Assembly (NCBI RefSeq): GCF_046098205.1
Contig: NZ_JBJURJ010000002.1
Span: 62,001 to 126,000 of the forward strand
DNA length: 64,000 bases
Direction of reading: 5' to 3'
Source of the DNA: Paenibacillus_AR mesotrionivorans
Lineage (GTDB): Bacteria; Bacillota; Bacilli; Paenibacillales; NBRC-103111
Below the pieces are notes generated by a model. That model worked only from the letters and a program-made list of their open reading frames with translations. It did no database searches and had not been told where the DNA came from. The stretch's first letter is position 1; each line of letters opens with the position of its first letter. A program made the translations under genes and the position numbers. This document shows, piece after piece, positions 42,087-50,483 of the stretch.

Positions 42087-42181
42087 ATCCTTTTTTCATC
42101 AAATATACATAGTCGCCAACAATCGAGCCGGATGGAAGACGCTATAATGGAAGAAGTATTCGATTGAGAAGGAGAGCCAAC

Positions 42182-43009
42182 ATGTACACGATACTTGAAA
42201 AGCGCAAGCTGAACGATGCTGTCGAGCTTCTGGTCGTGCATGCGCCGTATGTAGCGCGCAAATGCGAGCCGGGGCAATTTGTGATGGTCCGGGTGGAGGA
42301 AGGCGGAGAGCGTATTCCCCTCACCATCGCGGATTATGACCGGGAACGGCAATCGGTAACCATTATCTATCAAATCGTCGGCTATTCCACCACCCGATTG
42401 GCGGAGAAGGCCGTTGGCGAAGGCATCTCGGATTTCGCCGGACCGCTGGGACGCCCGGCAGATATCCATCCCGGCAAGAAGCGGATTCTCGGCATCGGCG
42501 GCGGTGTAGGTGCGGCGCCTCTGTACCCCCAGCTCCGCAAGTGGAAGGAAACCGGAGCCGAGGTGGACGTGATATTGGGAGGAAGAAGCAAGGATCTGAT
42601 TATCCTGGAGCAGGAATTCGAGGCCTTCTGCGGCCAGCTTTATATGGCAACCAACGACGGCTCCTGCGGCATCCAGGGTTTTGTGACGGATATTCTGAAG
42701 CAGCTTTTACATAACGGCCACGTCTATGACGAGGTCATTGCCATCGGTCCTTTGCCCATGATGAAGGCGGTTGTGGACATTACCAAACCTTTGGGGATTC
42801 CCACCGGGGTATCCCTCAATCCCATCATGATCGACGGCACGGGCATGTGCGGCGGCTGCCGGGTCACTGTAGGTGAGGAAACCCGGTTTGCCTGTGTGGA
42901 CGGTCCGGATTTTGACGGTCTTCTGGTGGACTTCGACGAATGTATACGCAGACAGGGCATGTACAAGGAAATGGAAGCCCATGCCTGCCGTATCGGAAGA
43001 GGAGCGTGA
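42182..43009 (+). CDS. NfnA-like FAD/NAD-binding oxidoreductase subunit
   Basis: A 275-residue ferredoxin-NADP-reductase-like protein with FAD domain (GQFVMVRVEEGGERIPLTIADYD), NAD-binding domain (KKRILGIGGGVGAAPLYPQL, VIAIGPLPMMKAV) and a C-terminal [2Fe-2S] site. The last is DGTGMCGGC followed by FACVDGPDFDG, the Asp/Cys ligand set of NfnA. With the next gene it forms the two subunits of a NADH-dependent ferredoxin:NADP+ oxidoreductase, which bifurcates electrons in anaerobes. The start is ATG 42182 (AAGGAG 7 nt upstream), and a TATAAT -10 lies at 42143-42148. A dihydroorotate dehydrogenase electron-transfer role is less likely, since no pyrD is near. Confidence 0.83.
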   Translation: MYTILEKRKLNDAVELLVVHAPYVARKCEPGQFVMVRVEEGGERIPLTIADYDRERQSVTIIYQIVGYSTTRLAEKAVGEGISDFAGPLGRPADIHPGKKRILGIGGGVGAAPLYPQLRKWKETGAEVDVILGGRSKDLIILEQEFEAFCGQLYMATNDGSCGIQGFVTDILKQLLHNGHVYDEVIAIGPLPMMKAVVDITKPLGIPTGVSLNPIMIDGTGMCGGCRVTVGEETRFACVDGPDFDGLLVDFDECIRRQGMYKEMEAHACRIGRGA

Positions 43010-43015
43010 GGGAGA

Positions 43016-44410
43016 ATGCCTAGAGCGAACATGAGCCCGGTGAAGGTAGCCATGCCTGAGCAGCCGCCTCTTGTGCGGGGGAGGAATTTCCTGGAGGTGG
43101 CCCTGGGTTATACGGCTGAACAGGCGATGGAAGAAGCAACCCGCTGCCTGCAATGCAAGAATAAGCCCTGTGTGAACGCCTGCCCGGTGAACGTGCCGAT
43201 CCCGGATTTCATTGGCGAAATCGCCGCCGGAAATTTCGAAAGCGCCTACCGGATCATCAAACAGGAGAATAATCTGCCTGCCGTCTGCGGCCGGGTGTGC
43301 CCGCAGGAATCCCAATGTGAAGGAAGCTGCATCCGCGGCAAAAAGGCTGAACCTGTGGGTATCGGCCGCCTGGAGCGGTTCGCAGCAGACTACGGCATGG
43401 TCCACAAGCTGCCGGAGGAGCCTGCTATGCCTGCCAACGGCAGCAAGGTTGCGGTGGTAGGTGGCGGTCCCGCAGGTCTGACCTGCGCAGGCGATCTGGC
43501 CAAGCTGGGTTATGAGGTTACGCTGTTCGAGGCTCTCCATGCCTTGGGCGGTGTGCTGATGTACGGTATTCCCGAGTTCCGCCTGCCCAAGTCCCTGGTG
43601 GAGGAGGAAATCGAGAAGGTGGTCAGCCTCGGCGTCAAAATCGAGCGCAATGTGGTGGTAGGCCGCTCCATTACCGTAGATGAGCTGTTCGAGGACGGCT
43701 TCCAGGCTGTATTCGTGGGCAGCGGCGCAGGACTGCCACGGTTTATGCGCATTGACGGCGAAAACCTGAACGGCGTATATTCCGCCAATGAGTTTTTGAC
43801 CCGGGTCAATCTGATGAAGGCCTATGACTTCCCCAACAGCCCCACACCGGTCCGCATCGGCAAAAAGGTGGCTGTGGTGGGCGGCGGCAATGTGGCCATG
43901 GATGCAGCGCGCACCGCTTTGCGCCTGGGTGCCGAGGAGGTTTCCATTGTGTACCGCAGAGGCATGGATGAACTTCCCGCCCGCCGGGAGGAAATCCATC
44001 ATGCCCAAGAGGAAGGCATTCAGTTCAAGCTGTTGGTGAACCCGGTCCGGATCACAGGCGAAAACGGCTGGGTTACCGGTATGGAATGTGTGGAGATGGA
44101 GCTGGGCGAACCCGATGCCAGCGGACGCCGCAGCCCTGTGGAGAAGGCGGACAGCATCTTCGGTTTGGAGCTGGATACGGTGATCATCGCCATCGGCCAA
44201 AGCCCCAACCCGCTGATCCGTTCCACCACTCCGGGCCTCTCCACCCAACGCTGGGGCGGGATCATCGTGGAGGAAGCCACCATGGAAACCAGTAAACCCC
44301 GGGTGTATGCGGGCGGGGATGTGGTCACGGGTGCGGCAACGGTCATTCTCGCCATGGGCGCAGGCAAAAAAGCCGCCGCGGCCATCCACCAAACCCTTCA
44401 AGGGGCGTAA
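43016..44410 (+). CDS. NfnB / GltD-like iron-sulfur flavoprotein subunit
   Basis: A 464-residue protein. The N-terminal ferredoxin-like part carries two Cys clusters (CLQCKNKPCVNACPVNVP and CGRVCPQESQCEGSCIRG). Two dinucleotide-binding sites follow: FAD, VAVVGGGPAGLTCAGDLA near 143, and NADPH, VAVVGGGNVAMDAARTALRLG near 285. This matches the GltD/small glutamate synthase family and NfnB. It starts 6 bp after NfnA, which strongly favours an NfnAB complex. A stand-alone NADPH-dependent 'glutamate synthase' label is common for such genes, but no glutamate synthase large subunit is present. Confidence 0.88.
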   Translation: MPRANMSPVKVAMPEQPPLVRGRNFLEVALGYTAEQAMEEATRCLQCKNKPCVNACPVNVPIPDFIGEIAAGNFESAYRIIKQENNLPAVCGRVCPQESQCEGSCIRGKKAEPVGIGRLERFAADYGMVHKLPEEPAMPANGSKVAVVGGGPAGLTCAGDLAKLGYEVTLFEALHALGGVLMYGIPEFRLPKSLVEEEIEKVVSLGVKIERNVVVGRSITVDELFEDGFQAVFVGSGAGLPRFMRIDGENLNGVYSANEFLTRVNLMKAYDFPNSPTPVRIGKKVAVVGGGNVAMDAARTALRLGAEEVSIVYRRGMDELPARREEIHHAQEEGIQFKLLVNPVRITGENGWVTGMECVEMELGEPDASGRRSPVEKADSIFGLELDTVIIAIGQSPNPLIRSTTPGLSTQRWGGIIVEEATMETSKPRVYAGGDVVTGAATVILAMGAGKKAAAAIHQTLQGA

Positions 44411-44444
44411 ACAAAAAATTAATAATCTGAATTGATTAAATATT

Positions 44445-44474
44445 TTTACACGACCTATCCATTTGTGTTATAGT
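44445..44474 (+). promoter_or_regulatory. SigA-type promoter for the 55-residue gene
   Basis: TTTACA (44445-44450) and TATAGT (44469-44474) are 18 bp apart, in an AT-rich stretch 40 bp before the small gene. Confidence 0.6.
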
Positions 44475-44514
44475 CAACTCAAAACGATAGCTCATGGAAA
44501 GGTCGTGACGCGTA

Positions 44515-44682
44515 ATGATCGTTCTTGATGTAGTTGTGAATGGCGTGCGGATCGACACCGTAAGGCCTGCCAACCAGCGTCCCCGAGAGATGTACTGGAT
44601 GATGGTGGATCTGCTCCAGACCCTCCGCAGCACTTACGGAGACAATGTGTCTCTGCACCGCAGGGTGGAGTACCTGGGCTGA
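44515..44682 (+). CDS. Conserved-looking 55-residue small protein
   Basis: ATG 44515 to TGA 44682 encodes 55 residues (MIVLDVVVNGVRIDTVRP ... MVDLLQTLRSTYGDNVSLH ...). The product alternates a beta-type start with a helix and ends VEYLG. GGAAAGG lies 11 nt before the ATG. It has its own promoter (44445-44474) and a strong terminator 52 bp after the stop, so it is a complete single-gene unit. Codon use is like that of its neighbours. I do not recognise a family. Confidence 0.65.
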   Translation: MIVLDVVVNGVRIDTVRPANQRPREMYWMMVDLLQTLRSTYGDNVSLHRRVEYLG

Positions 44683-44734
44683 CCGCCCGCCTGTTTCAAA
44701 CAACGTTTCCATTACGTACAAAATAGCGCCAAAT

Positions 44735-44777
44735 AGCCTGTTCGCGGAAAAGTGTCTTTTCCGTAAACAGGCTTTTT
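44735..44777 (+). terminator. Terminator of the small gene
   Basis: AGCCTGTT (44735-44742) / AACAGGCT (44766-44773), with inner GGAAAA/TTTTCC pairing, is followed by TTTTC. Confidence 0.88.
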
Positions 44778-44827
44778 CATGGTTATTACGGACTCGCCGA
44801 TCCGTGCTGCTGGCGGTGCGCCTGCCC

Positions 44828-45011
44828 TAACGGAACTCAGAGCCCCTTAGACGCCCGACAGCAGCGTTTCTGAATTTTAACGGAACTGAGAAGCCGTTAG
44901 CTGCCCTATTGGCTTCACTTTCCGGCATTTTCTGCCTCTAACGGCCGCAGAGTTCCGTTACAATTGGGATTCTGCCGGTTTTTCTTTCTAAGGGTCGGAG
45001 AGTTCCGTTAG
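44828..45011. repeat. Quartet repeat C (word TAACGGAACT...)
   Basis: Words start at 44828 and 44878 (direct: TAACGGAACTCAGAGCC, TAACGGAACTGAGAAGCC) and at 44939 and 44989 (inverted: ...GCAGAGTTCCGTTA, ...GGAGAGTTCCGTTAG). Spacing is 50-61-50 bp. This is the cleanest example of the geometry. No gene is seen in 44683-45109. Confidence 0.85.
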
Positions 45012-45030
45012 AGCGCCGCCGCAGAGCGGG

Positions 45031-45085
45031 GTCTATTGTCCCGGCGGAGCCTATTGGCCCTAGGCGAGTCTATTGTCCCGGCTGA
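45031..45085. repeat. Three short tandem repeats of 18-19 bp
   Basis: GTCTATTGTCCCGGCGGA, GCCTATTGGCCCTAGGCGA and GTCTATTGTCCCGGCTGA follow one another directly, just after quartet C and before the rhomboid gene end. The first and third differ at one base. Confidence 0.6.
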
Positions 45086-45109
45086 ACCCGAGACCGGCCG
45101 AGTTTAATC

Positions 45110-45724
45110 CTACCTCTGGCTCCGGCGTCTTAACCGGCGGGTCAGTACGGCGAAATACACAAAACCGGCCACAAAGCCGCCCAGATGGGCAAAGATGTTC
45201 ACATTGGGGATAATCAAAGAGGTGATTCCCCCCATTACCACAATCGCAATTACCGTGGAACGGGTTCCTTCATCCAGCACATGCCGGTGAAAAATTGCCA
45301 AATACACATACGCGGCGTAAACCCCATAGATGGCGCCGGACGCCCCCGCAGCAATAAACGGGGGTTCGGTGAACAGCATACTGAAGGCATTGCCTACCAG
45401 GCCTGAAAGCAGGAAAAATCCCGCGTAATGGAATTTCCCCAGAAGCCGCTCCAAGGGAGGAGCGAAAACATAAAGGGCAAAGGCATTAAACAGCACATGG
45501 GAAAAACCGATGTGCAAAAACATGGAGTTTATGTATCTCCACCATTCATGGGTTTCACCGCTGTTGCTGTACATGGCGCCGAAATTCAGCAGTGTGATGG
45601 CATCAGTGGAGCTGCCCGTGATTTCCATAGCCGCGAACAGCACCGCGATAATTGCCAGAATGGCACTGGTTACCGGGTAAAGCTGCAGGTATTGCTTAAA
45701 TGTCTCTCTACGGAGAAAAATCAT
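45110..45724 (-). CDS. Rhomboid intramembrane serine protease
   Basis: A 204-residue, six-TM protein. Catalytic Ser129 lies in GASGAIYG and His180 in IFAHLGGFVAGF, the rhomboid dyad. The HVLFNAFALYVFAPPLERLLG stretch (about 76-96) carries the conserved oxyanion-side His/Asn. It has no extra cytoplasmic domain. It starts 17 bp after the stop of the kinase-regulator gene on the same strand and is probably co-transcribed with it. Substrates are unknown. Confidence 0.92.
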   Translation of the reverse strand: MIFLRRETFKQYLQLYPVTSAILAIIAVLFAAMEITGSSTDAITLLNFGAMYSNSGETHEWWRYINSMFLHIGFSHVLFNAFALYVFAPPLERLLGKFHYAGFFLLSGLVGNAFSMLFTEPPFIAAGASGAIYGVYAAYVYLAIFHRHVLDEGTRSTVIAIVVMGGITSLIIPNVNIFAHLGGFVAGFVYFAVLTRRLRRRSQR

Positions 45725-45741
45725 CCGCTTTTGTCCCCTTC

Positions 45742-46548
45742 CTACAAATGCTCCAGAATAATTCCCGCCGTCTCTTCAATCGCCTTGTCCGAAACGTTGA
45801 TGGTCAGACAGCCCAACTGCTCCATCAGCTTTTTGGCATAATTCAGCTCAAAGGTAATCCGCTCCATATTGGCGTATTTGGCTCCGGCAGTTAACCCCAG
45901 GGCCCGCAGGCGCTCCACACGGATCTTCAGCATCTTCTCCGGGTCCATGATCAGCCCGGCGATTTTGCCAGGGGGGATCTGGAACAGCTCCGCAGCAGGC
46001 TTCACCTCGGGAATCAAGGGCAGATTGGCCACCTTGTAGCCCTTATGGGCCAGAAACATGCTGAGCGGTGTTTTGGAGGTTCGCGATACGCCAATAAGCA
46101 CGATGTCCGCGTTCAGCAGTGCCCTAGGATCGCGGCCGTCATCACAGCTGACGGTAAATTCAATGGCCTCCACCCGTCTGAAATAATCATCGTCCATCTG
46201 GTGCAGCATACCAGGCTTACGTGTTGGAGAACCGTCGAAGGATTCGATAAAGGCCTGCATCATCGGCCCCATCACATCCACCGTACGGACGCCAAGCCGC
46301 AGGCTCTCCTCCCGGATCAGCTCCCGCAGGTCCGGCTGCACCAGGGTATAGGCGATCATGCCGCCGTTTACGGCCACCTCGCCGACAATATCGCGGATTT
46401 CCGCTTCCGTCAGCACATGGCTGTACCGTTTGATTTTGGCATTGCGAAGGTCAAACTGGCGGATTGTGGCTTTCACCACCGCTTCGGCGGTTTCGCCCAC
46501 AGAATCCGAACAGATCGTGATAATAGGCTGTTTGTTGAGTCCAGTCAA
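45742..46548 (-). CDS. PPDK/PEP-synthase regulatory protein (YqfL/PpsR, DUF299)
   Basis: A 268-residue bifunctional Ser/Thr kinase/pyrophosphorylase that switches pyruvate phosphate dikinase or PEP synthase. Family marks are IITICSDSVGETAEAVVKA at the start, the P-loop-like GVSRTSKTPLSMFLAHKGYKVANLPL near 155, and PPGKIAGLIMDPEKML. The TTG at 46548 is chosen as start because GGAGGT lies 7 nt before it and the length then equals YqfL (270). The 44 residues upstream in frame are not family-like. The rhomboid gene follows closely. Confidence 0.9.
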   Translation of the reverse strand: MTGLNKQPIITICSDSVGETAEAVVKATIRQFDLRNAKIKRYSHVLTEAEIRDIVGEVAVNGGMIAYTLVQPDLRELIREESLRLGVRTVDVMGPMMQAFIESFDGSPTRKPGMLHQMDDDYFRRVEAIEFTVSCDDGRDPRALLNADIVLIGVSRTSKTPLSMFLAHKGYKVANLPLIPEVKPAAELFQIPPGKIAGLIMDPEKMLKIRVERLRALGLTAGAKYANMERITFELNYAKKLMEQLGCLTINVSDKAIEETAGIILEHL

Positions 46549-46657
46549 GGGCGCTACCTCCTTATCGCAGAATTCTACTCTATTTTCAAATGGTAACATA
46601 TGTTGAGCGCAGTTTCCAACGGCCGCCCCGGTTGGCGGCAGACCAGCACGCCCCATA

Positions 46658-46688
46658 TGAAAAATACCCCCTTGCGGCACAAGGGGGG
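46658..46688 (-). terminator. Terminator of the YesMN operon
   Basis: CCCCCTTG/CAAGGGGG with a 5-nt loop (46667-46687), followed in minus-strand reading by TATTTTTC, lies 20 nt after the stop of the response regulator. Confidence 0.85.
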
Positions 46689-46706
46689 GAGATGGCGCGA
46701 CACAAG

Positions 46707-47474
46707 CTACTTTTCCCTGCAGCAGATATCCCGGGTTGGCTGCGGACAGCGCTTGCGGTATTCGGAGGGAGGCAGGCCGGTATATTTCTTGAATACGCTG
46801 CTGAAGTAAGCTAAATCCGCATACCCCAGCCGGTCGGAAATATCGGAGATGCGTAAGGAAGTCCGGGACAGCAGACGTTTGGCCTCCTCCAGTCTGGCCT
46901 CCGCCACATAATCGGAGAAGGCCTTGCCGGTATGGCGCTTAAACAGCTGGCTGAGGTAGCTGGGGTTCAAATGCACCTGCGCCGCAATGTCCTTCAGCGC
47001 CAAGGGCCCGGGCAGCCCTTCCCGGACGCAGCGGGCTACCCGCTCGAAGGTGGATTGCTCCTGGGCGTCCAGCTTGGGCATGCCCGCCTGTTCCGCCGCC
47101 TCCGCATTCCGCTCCAGCCACTTACCCAGGCATTTGCGCATATCGTCAGGCTCCACGGGCTTCAGGAGATAATCCATGGCGCCGAAGCGCATGGCCGTCT
47201 GGGCATAGCTGAAATCGTCATAGCCGCTGATAATCACCACATCCTGCCGGCCCCCGATCTGGCGGAGCTGCTCAATAAAAGCCAAGCCGTCCATGATGGG
47301 CATCCGGATATCGGCGAGGATCAGCTCCACGGATTCCTGCTTCAGCCAATCCAGAGCGGATAGGCCGTCAGCGCACTCATGGACCACCTGTACCGGGAGG
47401 CCGGTCAGCTCCACCACCCGTCTTAAGGATGTGCGCACCCAGCGCTCATCGTCCAGAATCAGAATGCGGTTCAT
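46707..47474 (-). CDS. AraC-type response regulator (YesN-like)
   Basis: A 255-residue regulator. The receiver domain (1-~120) has the DDE acidic pair near residue 8, the phospho-acceptor Asp in LILADIRMPIMDG near 55 and Lys in LLKPVEPDD near 105. A double AraC helix-turn-helix follows (~155-250, LALKDIAAQVHLNPSYLSQLFKRHTGKAF and SDRLGYADLAYFSSVFKKYTG). The linker is shorter than in most YesN proteins. The start is ATG 47474, 7 nt after the kinase stop. The TRAP genes upstream of the kinase are the natural target. Confidence 0.9.
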   Translation of the reverse strand: MNRILILDDERWVRTSLRRVVELTGLPVQVVHECADGLSALDWLKQESVELILADIRMPIMDGLAFIEQLRQIGGRQDVVIISGYDDFSYAQTAMRFGAMDYLLKPVEPDDMRKCLGKWLERNAEAAEQAGMPKLDAQEQSTFERVARCVREGLPGPLALKDIAAQVHLNPSYLSQLFKRHTGKAFSDYVAEARLEEAKRLLSRTSLRISDISDRLGYADLAYFSSVFKKYTGLPPSEYRKRCPQPTRDICCREK

Positions 47475-47481
47475 TGACCCA

Positions 47482-49365
47482 TCACCCTCCATCATTGGTT
47501 TTGGCAGCGGTATTGCCCTCCCCCAGCGGCAGCCGAAGGCGCACCCAGGTGCATTCGTCGGGCTTGCTGCCGATTTCTACCCCGTAGACTTCCCCGAACA
47601 AATGGGCAATCCGCCTGTGCACATTAATCAGCCCGATTTGCGAGCCCCCTTCACTGATGTCACGGATGCTGATATCATCCCGGATTTTCCGGAGTTTGAA
47701 AGGCTGGATACCCGGCCCCGTATCGGCGATTTCCAGCACGAAGCTTTCCCCATTCTCCCCGGTAAAAGCAGACACACGGATCATCACCGTGCCCAATGAC
47801 GCTTCTATGCCGTGTATTACACAGTTTTCGATAATAGGCTGAAGGGAAAACTTGGGCACCTGCTTATCCTCCAGCCAGGCTGGAACATCGAAGCGGTACT
47901 CCAGCTTTTCCTCGAACCGGTACTTCTGTATTTTCAGATAGATTTCGCAGTTATCCAGCTCCTCCTTAAGCGTAACAATAGGGGAGGAATTCTTCAGATT
48001 GTACCGCAGCAGGCGGGCCAGAGAGGAAGCCATCACGGAGATGTCCTCCATTCCCCGGTCCAAGGCCATTCCGCGGATGGTCTCCAGAGAATTGTACAGA
48101 AAATGCGGGTTGATCTGGGATTCCAGCACCTTCAGCTCCGTCTCCCGCTGGTGCAGCATCATCCGGGTTTCCCTTAGCTTGGATTCATAAACCTCATCCA
48201 GCAGCTTCACCAGCTGGCCCACCATATCCGTCAGCCCCTGGGCCAGCAAGCCAATTTCATCCCGGGAATCCACCTGCAGCGTTCCGGTAAAATCCCCTTT
48301 GACCACCTTCTTCATGTACCGCTCCATCCGCCGGATAGGCACCACCAGACTGGAGGCGAAGGCAATCCCGATCCCGTAAGCAGCCAAAAGGGTAATCACA
48401 ATCGCCCAAATGATGGTTTTGCCGATATAGCTGCGCCCCTGCATCAACTCTCCGTAAGGCACGGAGGTGACAAAATGCCAATTCAGCGCATACGACCGGC
48501 TGAAGGTCAGGAATTCTCGGGCTCCACCTTGACCCCTGGTCCGGAAGGTGCCTTCGTCGCTTTCCATAATGGAGGTCACGTTGTAATCAGCTTGTTTGCC
48601 AAGCTGGCTCAGATCGGGATGGTACACATAATGGCTGTTCAGGTCCAAAATGCTCATGTAGCCGGTCCGCCCTACCGTTACCTTGTCGGCGATTTCCTGG
48701 AGACGCTTGTAGTTGATGTCCACCACCAGCATCCCCACCGATTCCAGCGTGCGCGGGTTCACCAGGCGTCTTGCGATGGTCAGCACAGGTTCTTTTTTGT
48801 CGGGCCAGGCAATAATCCGGCTGATAATCAGGTCGCCTACCTGCGGCACCAGCGGATACCAGTATTCCCCGGGCATTCCGGCGGCGGGATAGACGCTTCT
48901 GACCTCCTCCGTGTCGAGAACGGCCACATTGTCCATGATCACCGTCACATGAGAAATATCGTTGCGGGAATAAGCCATATTGCGCATCAGCTGCAGCACC
49001 TCCCTACGGATGCCCGAATTGCGGACCTCCTCCGGCGTGCGCATGGATATCAGCGCTGTCATGGCCGGATGGTTCACCATGGACAGCATGTCGCTTTCCA
49101 TATCCCGGACATAATATTCCACATGAGTTTTCACCTGCTCGATAATCTGCCAGCTGGCCTGGCTGGTTTCCTCCTCCAGCACCGTCGAGGATCGGTTGAA
49201 GGAGATGATACCCACCACCATCATGGGAATCACCACCAGCAGCGCGGAATAAACCAGCAGCTTCGCCACCAGCGGCCTGTCGCGGAGAAGCACCGCCTGA
49301 TTCAGCATATTCGACAATATTACGGACCATCTGGTACGGATATGCTCCACTTCCTTTTGTCCCAT
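47482..49365 (-). CDS. YesM-type sensor histidine kinase
   Basis: A 627-residue kinase. TM1 (~36-57, LLVYSALLVVIPMMVVGIISF) and TM2 (~305-327, TIIWAIVITLLAAYGIGIAFA) bracket a ~245-residue dCache-type extracytoplasmic sensor (RTGYMSILDLNSHYVYHPDLSQLG). HAMP, then the His_kinase box with His in QINPHFLYNSLETIRG near 420, and an HATPase_c domain (GPGIQPFKLRKIRDD, GLINVHRRI) follow. This matches YesM/LytS-class kinases that pair with AraC-type regulators. It lies immediately downstream of the TRAP operon and upstream of its regulator. It may sense the transported organic acid or sugar acid, perhaps through the DctP protein. Confidence 0.9.
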   Translation of the reverse strand: MGQKEVEHIRTRWSVILSNMLNQAVLLRDRPLVAKLLVYSALLVVIPMMVVGIISFNRSSTVLEEETSQASWQIIEQVKTHVEYYVRDMESDMLSMVNHPAMTALISMRTPEEVRNSGIRREVLQLMRNMAYSRNDISHVTVIMDNVAVLDTEEVRSVYPAAGMPGEYWYPLVPQVGDLIISRIIAWPDKKEPVLTIARRLVNPRTLESVGMLVVDINYKRLQEIADKVTVGRTGYMSILDLNSHYVYHPDLSQLGKQADYNVTSIMESDEGTFRTRGQGGAREFLTFSRSYALNWHFVTSVPYGELMQGRSYIGKTIIWAIVITLLAAYGIGIAFASSLVVPIRRMERYMKKVVKGDFTGTLQVDSRDEIGLLAQGLTDMVGQLVKLLDEVYESKLRETRMMLHQRETELKVLESQINPHFLYNSLETIRGMALDRGMEDISVMASSLARLLRYNLKNSSPIVTLKEELDNCEIYLKIQKYRFEEKLEYRFDVPAWLEDKQVPKFSLQPIIENCVIHGIEASLGTVMIRVSAFTGENGESFVLEIADTGPGIQPFKLRKIRDDISIRDISEGGSQIGLINVHRRIAHLFGEVYGVEIGSKPDECTWVRLRLPLGEGNTAAKTNDGG

Positions 49366-49375
49366 ACAAACGGAA

Positions 49376-49402
49376 ACTGGAAGGCCCGGAAGGACCTTCC
49401 TT
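49376..49402 (-). terminator. Possible terminator after dctP
   Basis: GGAAGGCCC and GGACCTTCC (49379-49400) pair with one mismatch around a 4-nt loop, in the 57-bp gap before the kinase gene. The following minus-strand sequence (AGTTTCCGTTTG) is only moderately T-rich, so read-through is likely. Confidence 0.45.
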
Positions 49403-49422
49403 TCCCGATTATACCATGCCTG

Positions 49423-50448
49423 TTATTTCAATTTTTCCACAGCGGACAGAAAATCCTTGTATTCGGTGCGGTATTTTTCGATGACCGGCTTCACCGTATC
49501 CTGCCACGCCTTTTTGTCCTTCACCTCGGTAATGCTAACTCCACCTGCAGCCTTCACCTTCTCCGCCGACTCCTTCTCGAATTTGTCCCATTCCTGTCTT
49601 TGGAAGGTTACGGAATCCAGCGCAGCCTGCTTCACCAGCTTCTGGTCCTCCGCACCCAGCCGGTCCCAGACCACCTTGCTGATCAGGAGCACCTCGGGCA
49701 CCATCTGGTGGCCGTCGAGAATCAGATGTTTGGCCTGCTGGTAATGGCTGGAGGTGTAATAGCTGGGGTAGTTATTTTCCGCCGCATCGATAACGCCCGT
49801 CTGCAGGGAGCTGAACACCTGCCCGTAGGGCATGGGAGTGGCGTTGGCGCCTAACGCCTCCATGAGGTCGATGTTCACCTTATTCTGCTGGACACGGATT
49901 TTCAGACCCTTCAGATCGGCAATGGATTTCAAAGGTTTGTTGGAATAGAAGTGGCGGGCTCCGGAGCTGTAGTATGCAAGCCCTTTCATACGGGAGCTCT
50001 CCAAACCGTCCAGCATTTTATTGCCCATATCGCTTTCGAGGAATTTCCACAGGTGAGCATCGTTCTCGAAAATATAAGGCAGGCTGAAGGCTTCGAAGTT
50101 TTTATTGAAGGCAGCCACCGTCCCCGAGCTGGTCCGGGTAAATTCGATAGCGCCCAGCTGCACCTGCTCCAGCACCGCTTTTTCCTCACCAAGCTGGGAG
50201 TTGGCGAACACATCGATCTTGATCCGGCCGTTGGAGCGTTCATTCACCAGGTCGGCAAACTTCTTGTCCCCCAGCGTAGTCGGGTAATCTGCCGGATGAG
50301 TCTCGGCTAAGCGGAACACGTATTTCGGCCCCGATTTTTGCTCCGCGCCTCCTTGGGTTTGTACGGCTTCCCCGCCGCAGCCCGCCAAAGCAGCCCCTGC
50401 CAGCACTACGGCCAGCAGTGCGCCTGTTCCCTTCATATGCTTTTTCAT
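49423..50448 (-). CDS. dctP: TRAP transporter substrate-binding lipoprotein (DctP)
   Basis: A 341-residue lipoprotein. The lipobox LAGC lies near residue 23 (VVLAGAALAGCGGE). The mature protein is a DctP-type binding protein (FRLAETHPADYPTTLGDKKFADLVNERSNGRIKIDVFANSQLG, split over ~48-90; the conserved Arg in KIRVQQNKV near 190). The start is ATG 50448 (MKKHMKG), with AGGGGG 9 nt upstream. It is the last gene of a dctQ-dctM-dctP operon, an order opposite to the usual PQM. Substrate is probably an organic acid or sugar acid (uronate in some relatives). The nearby pectinase makes galacturonate supply plausible but not proven. Confidence 0.92.
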   Translation of the reverse strand: MKKHMKGTGALLAVVLAGAALAGCGGEAVQTQGGAEQKSGPKYVFRLAETHPADYPTTLGDKKFADLVNERSNGRIKIDVFANSQLGEEKAVLEQVQLGAIEFTRTSSGTVAAFNKNFEAFSLPYIFENDAHLWKFLESDMGNKMLDGLESSRMKGLAYYSSGARHFYSNKPLKSIADLKGLKIRVQQNKVNIDLMEALGANATPMPYGQVFSSLQTGVIDAAENNYPSYYTSSHYQQAKHLILDGHQMVPEVLLISKVVWDRLGAEDQKLVKQAALDSVTFQRQEWDKFEKESAEKVKAAGGVSITEVKDKKAWQDTVKPVIEKYRTEYKDFLSAVEKLK

Positions 50449-50483
50449 TGAATACATCCCCCTCATGGTTATCGTATCATCCG

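Noticed and set aside
42707..44401. 564-codon minus-strand frame opposite the NfnB gene
   Set aside because: The plus strand encodes a clear Fe-S flavoprotein with conserved motifs. The antisense protein is His/Ala-rich and unlike any family.
44828..45011. CRISPR array (repeats about 23 bp, spacing about 50 bp)
   Set aside because: Only four words, half of them inverted, with imperfect copies and no cas genes. CRISPR repeats run in one direction.
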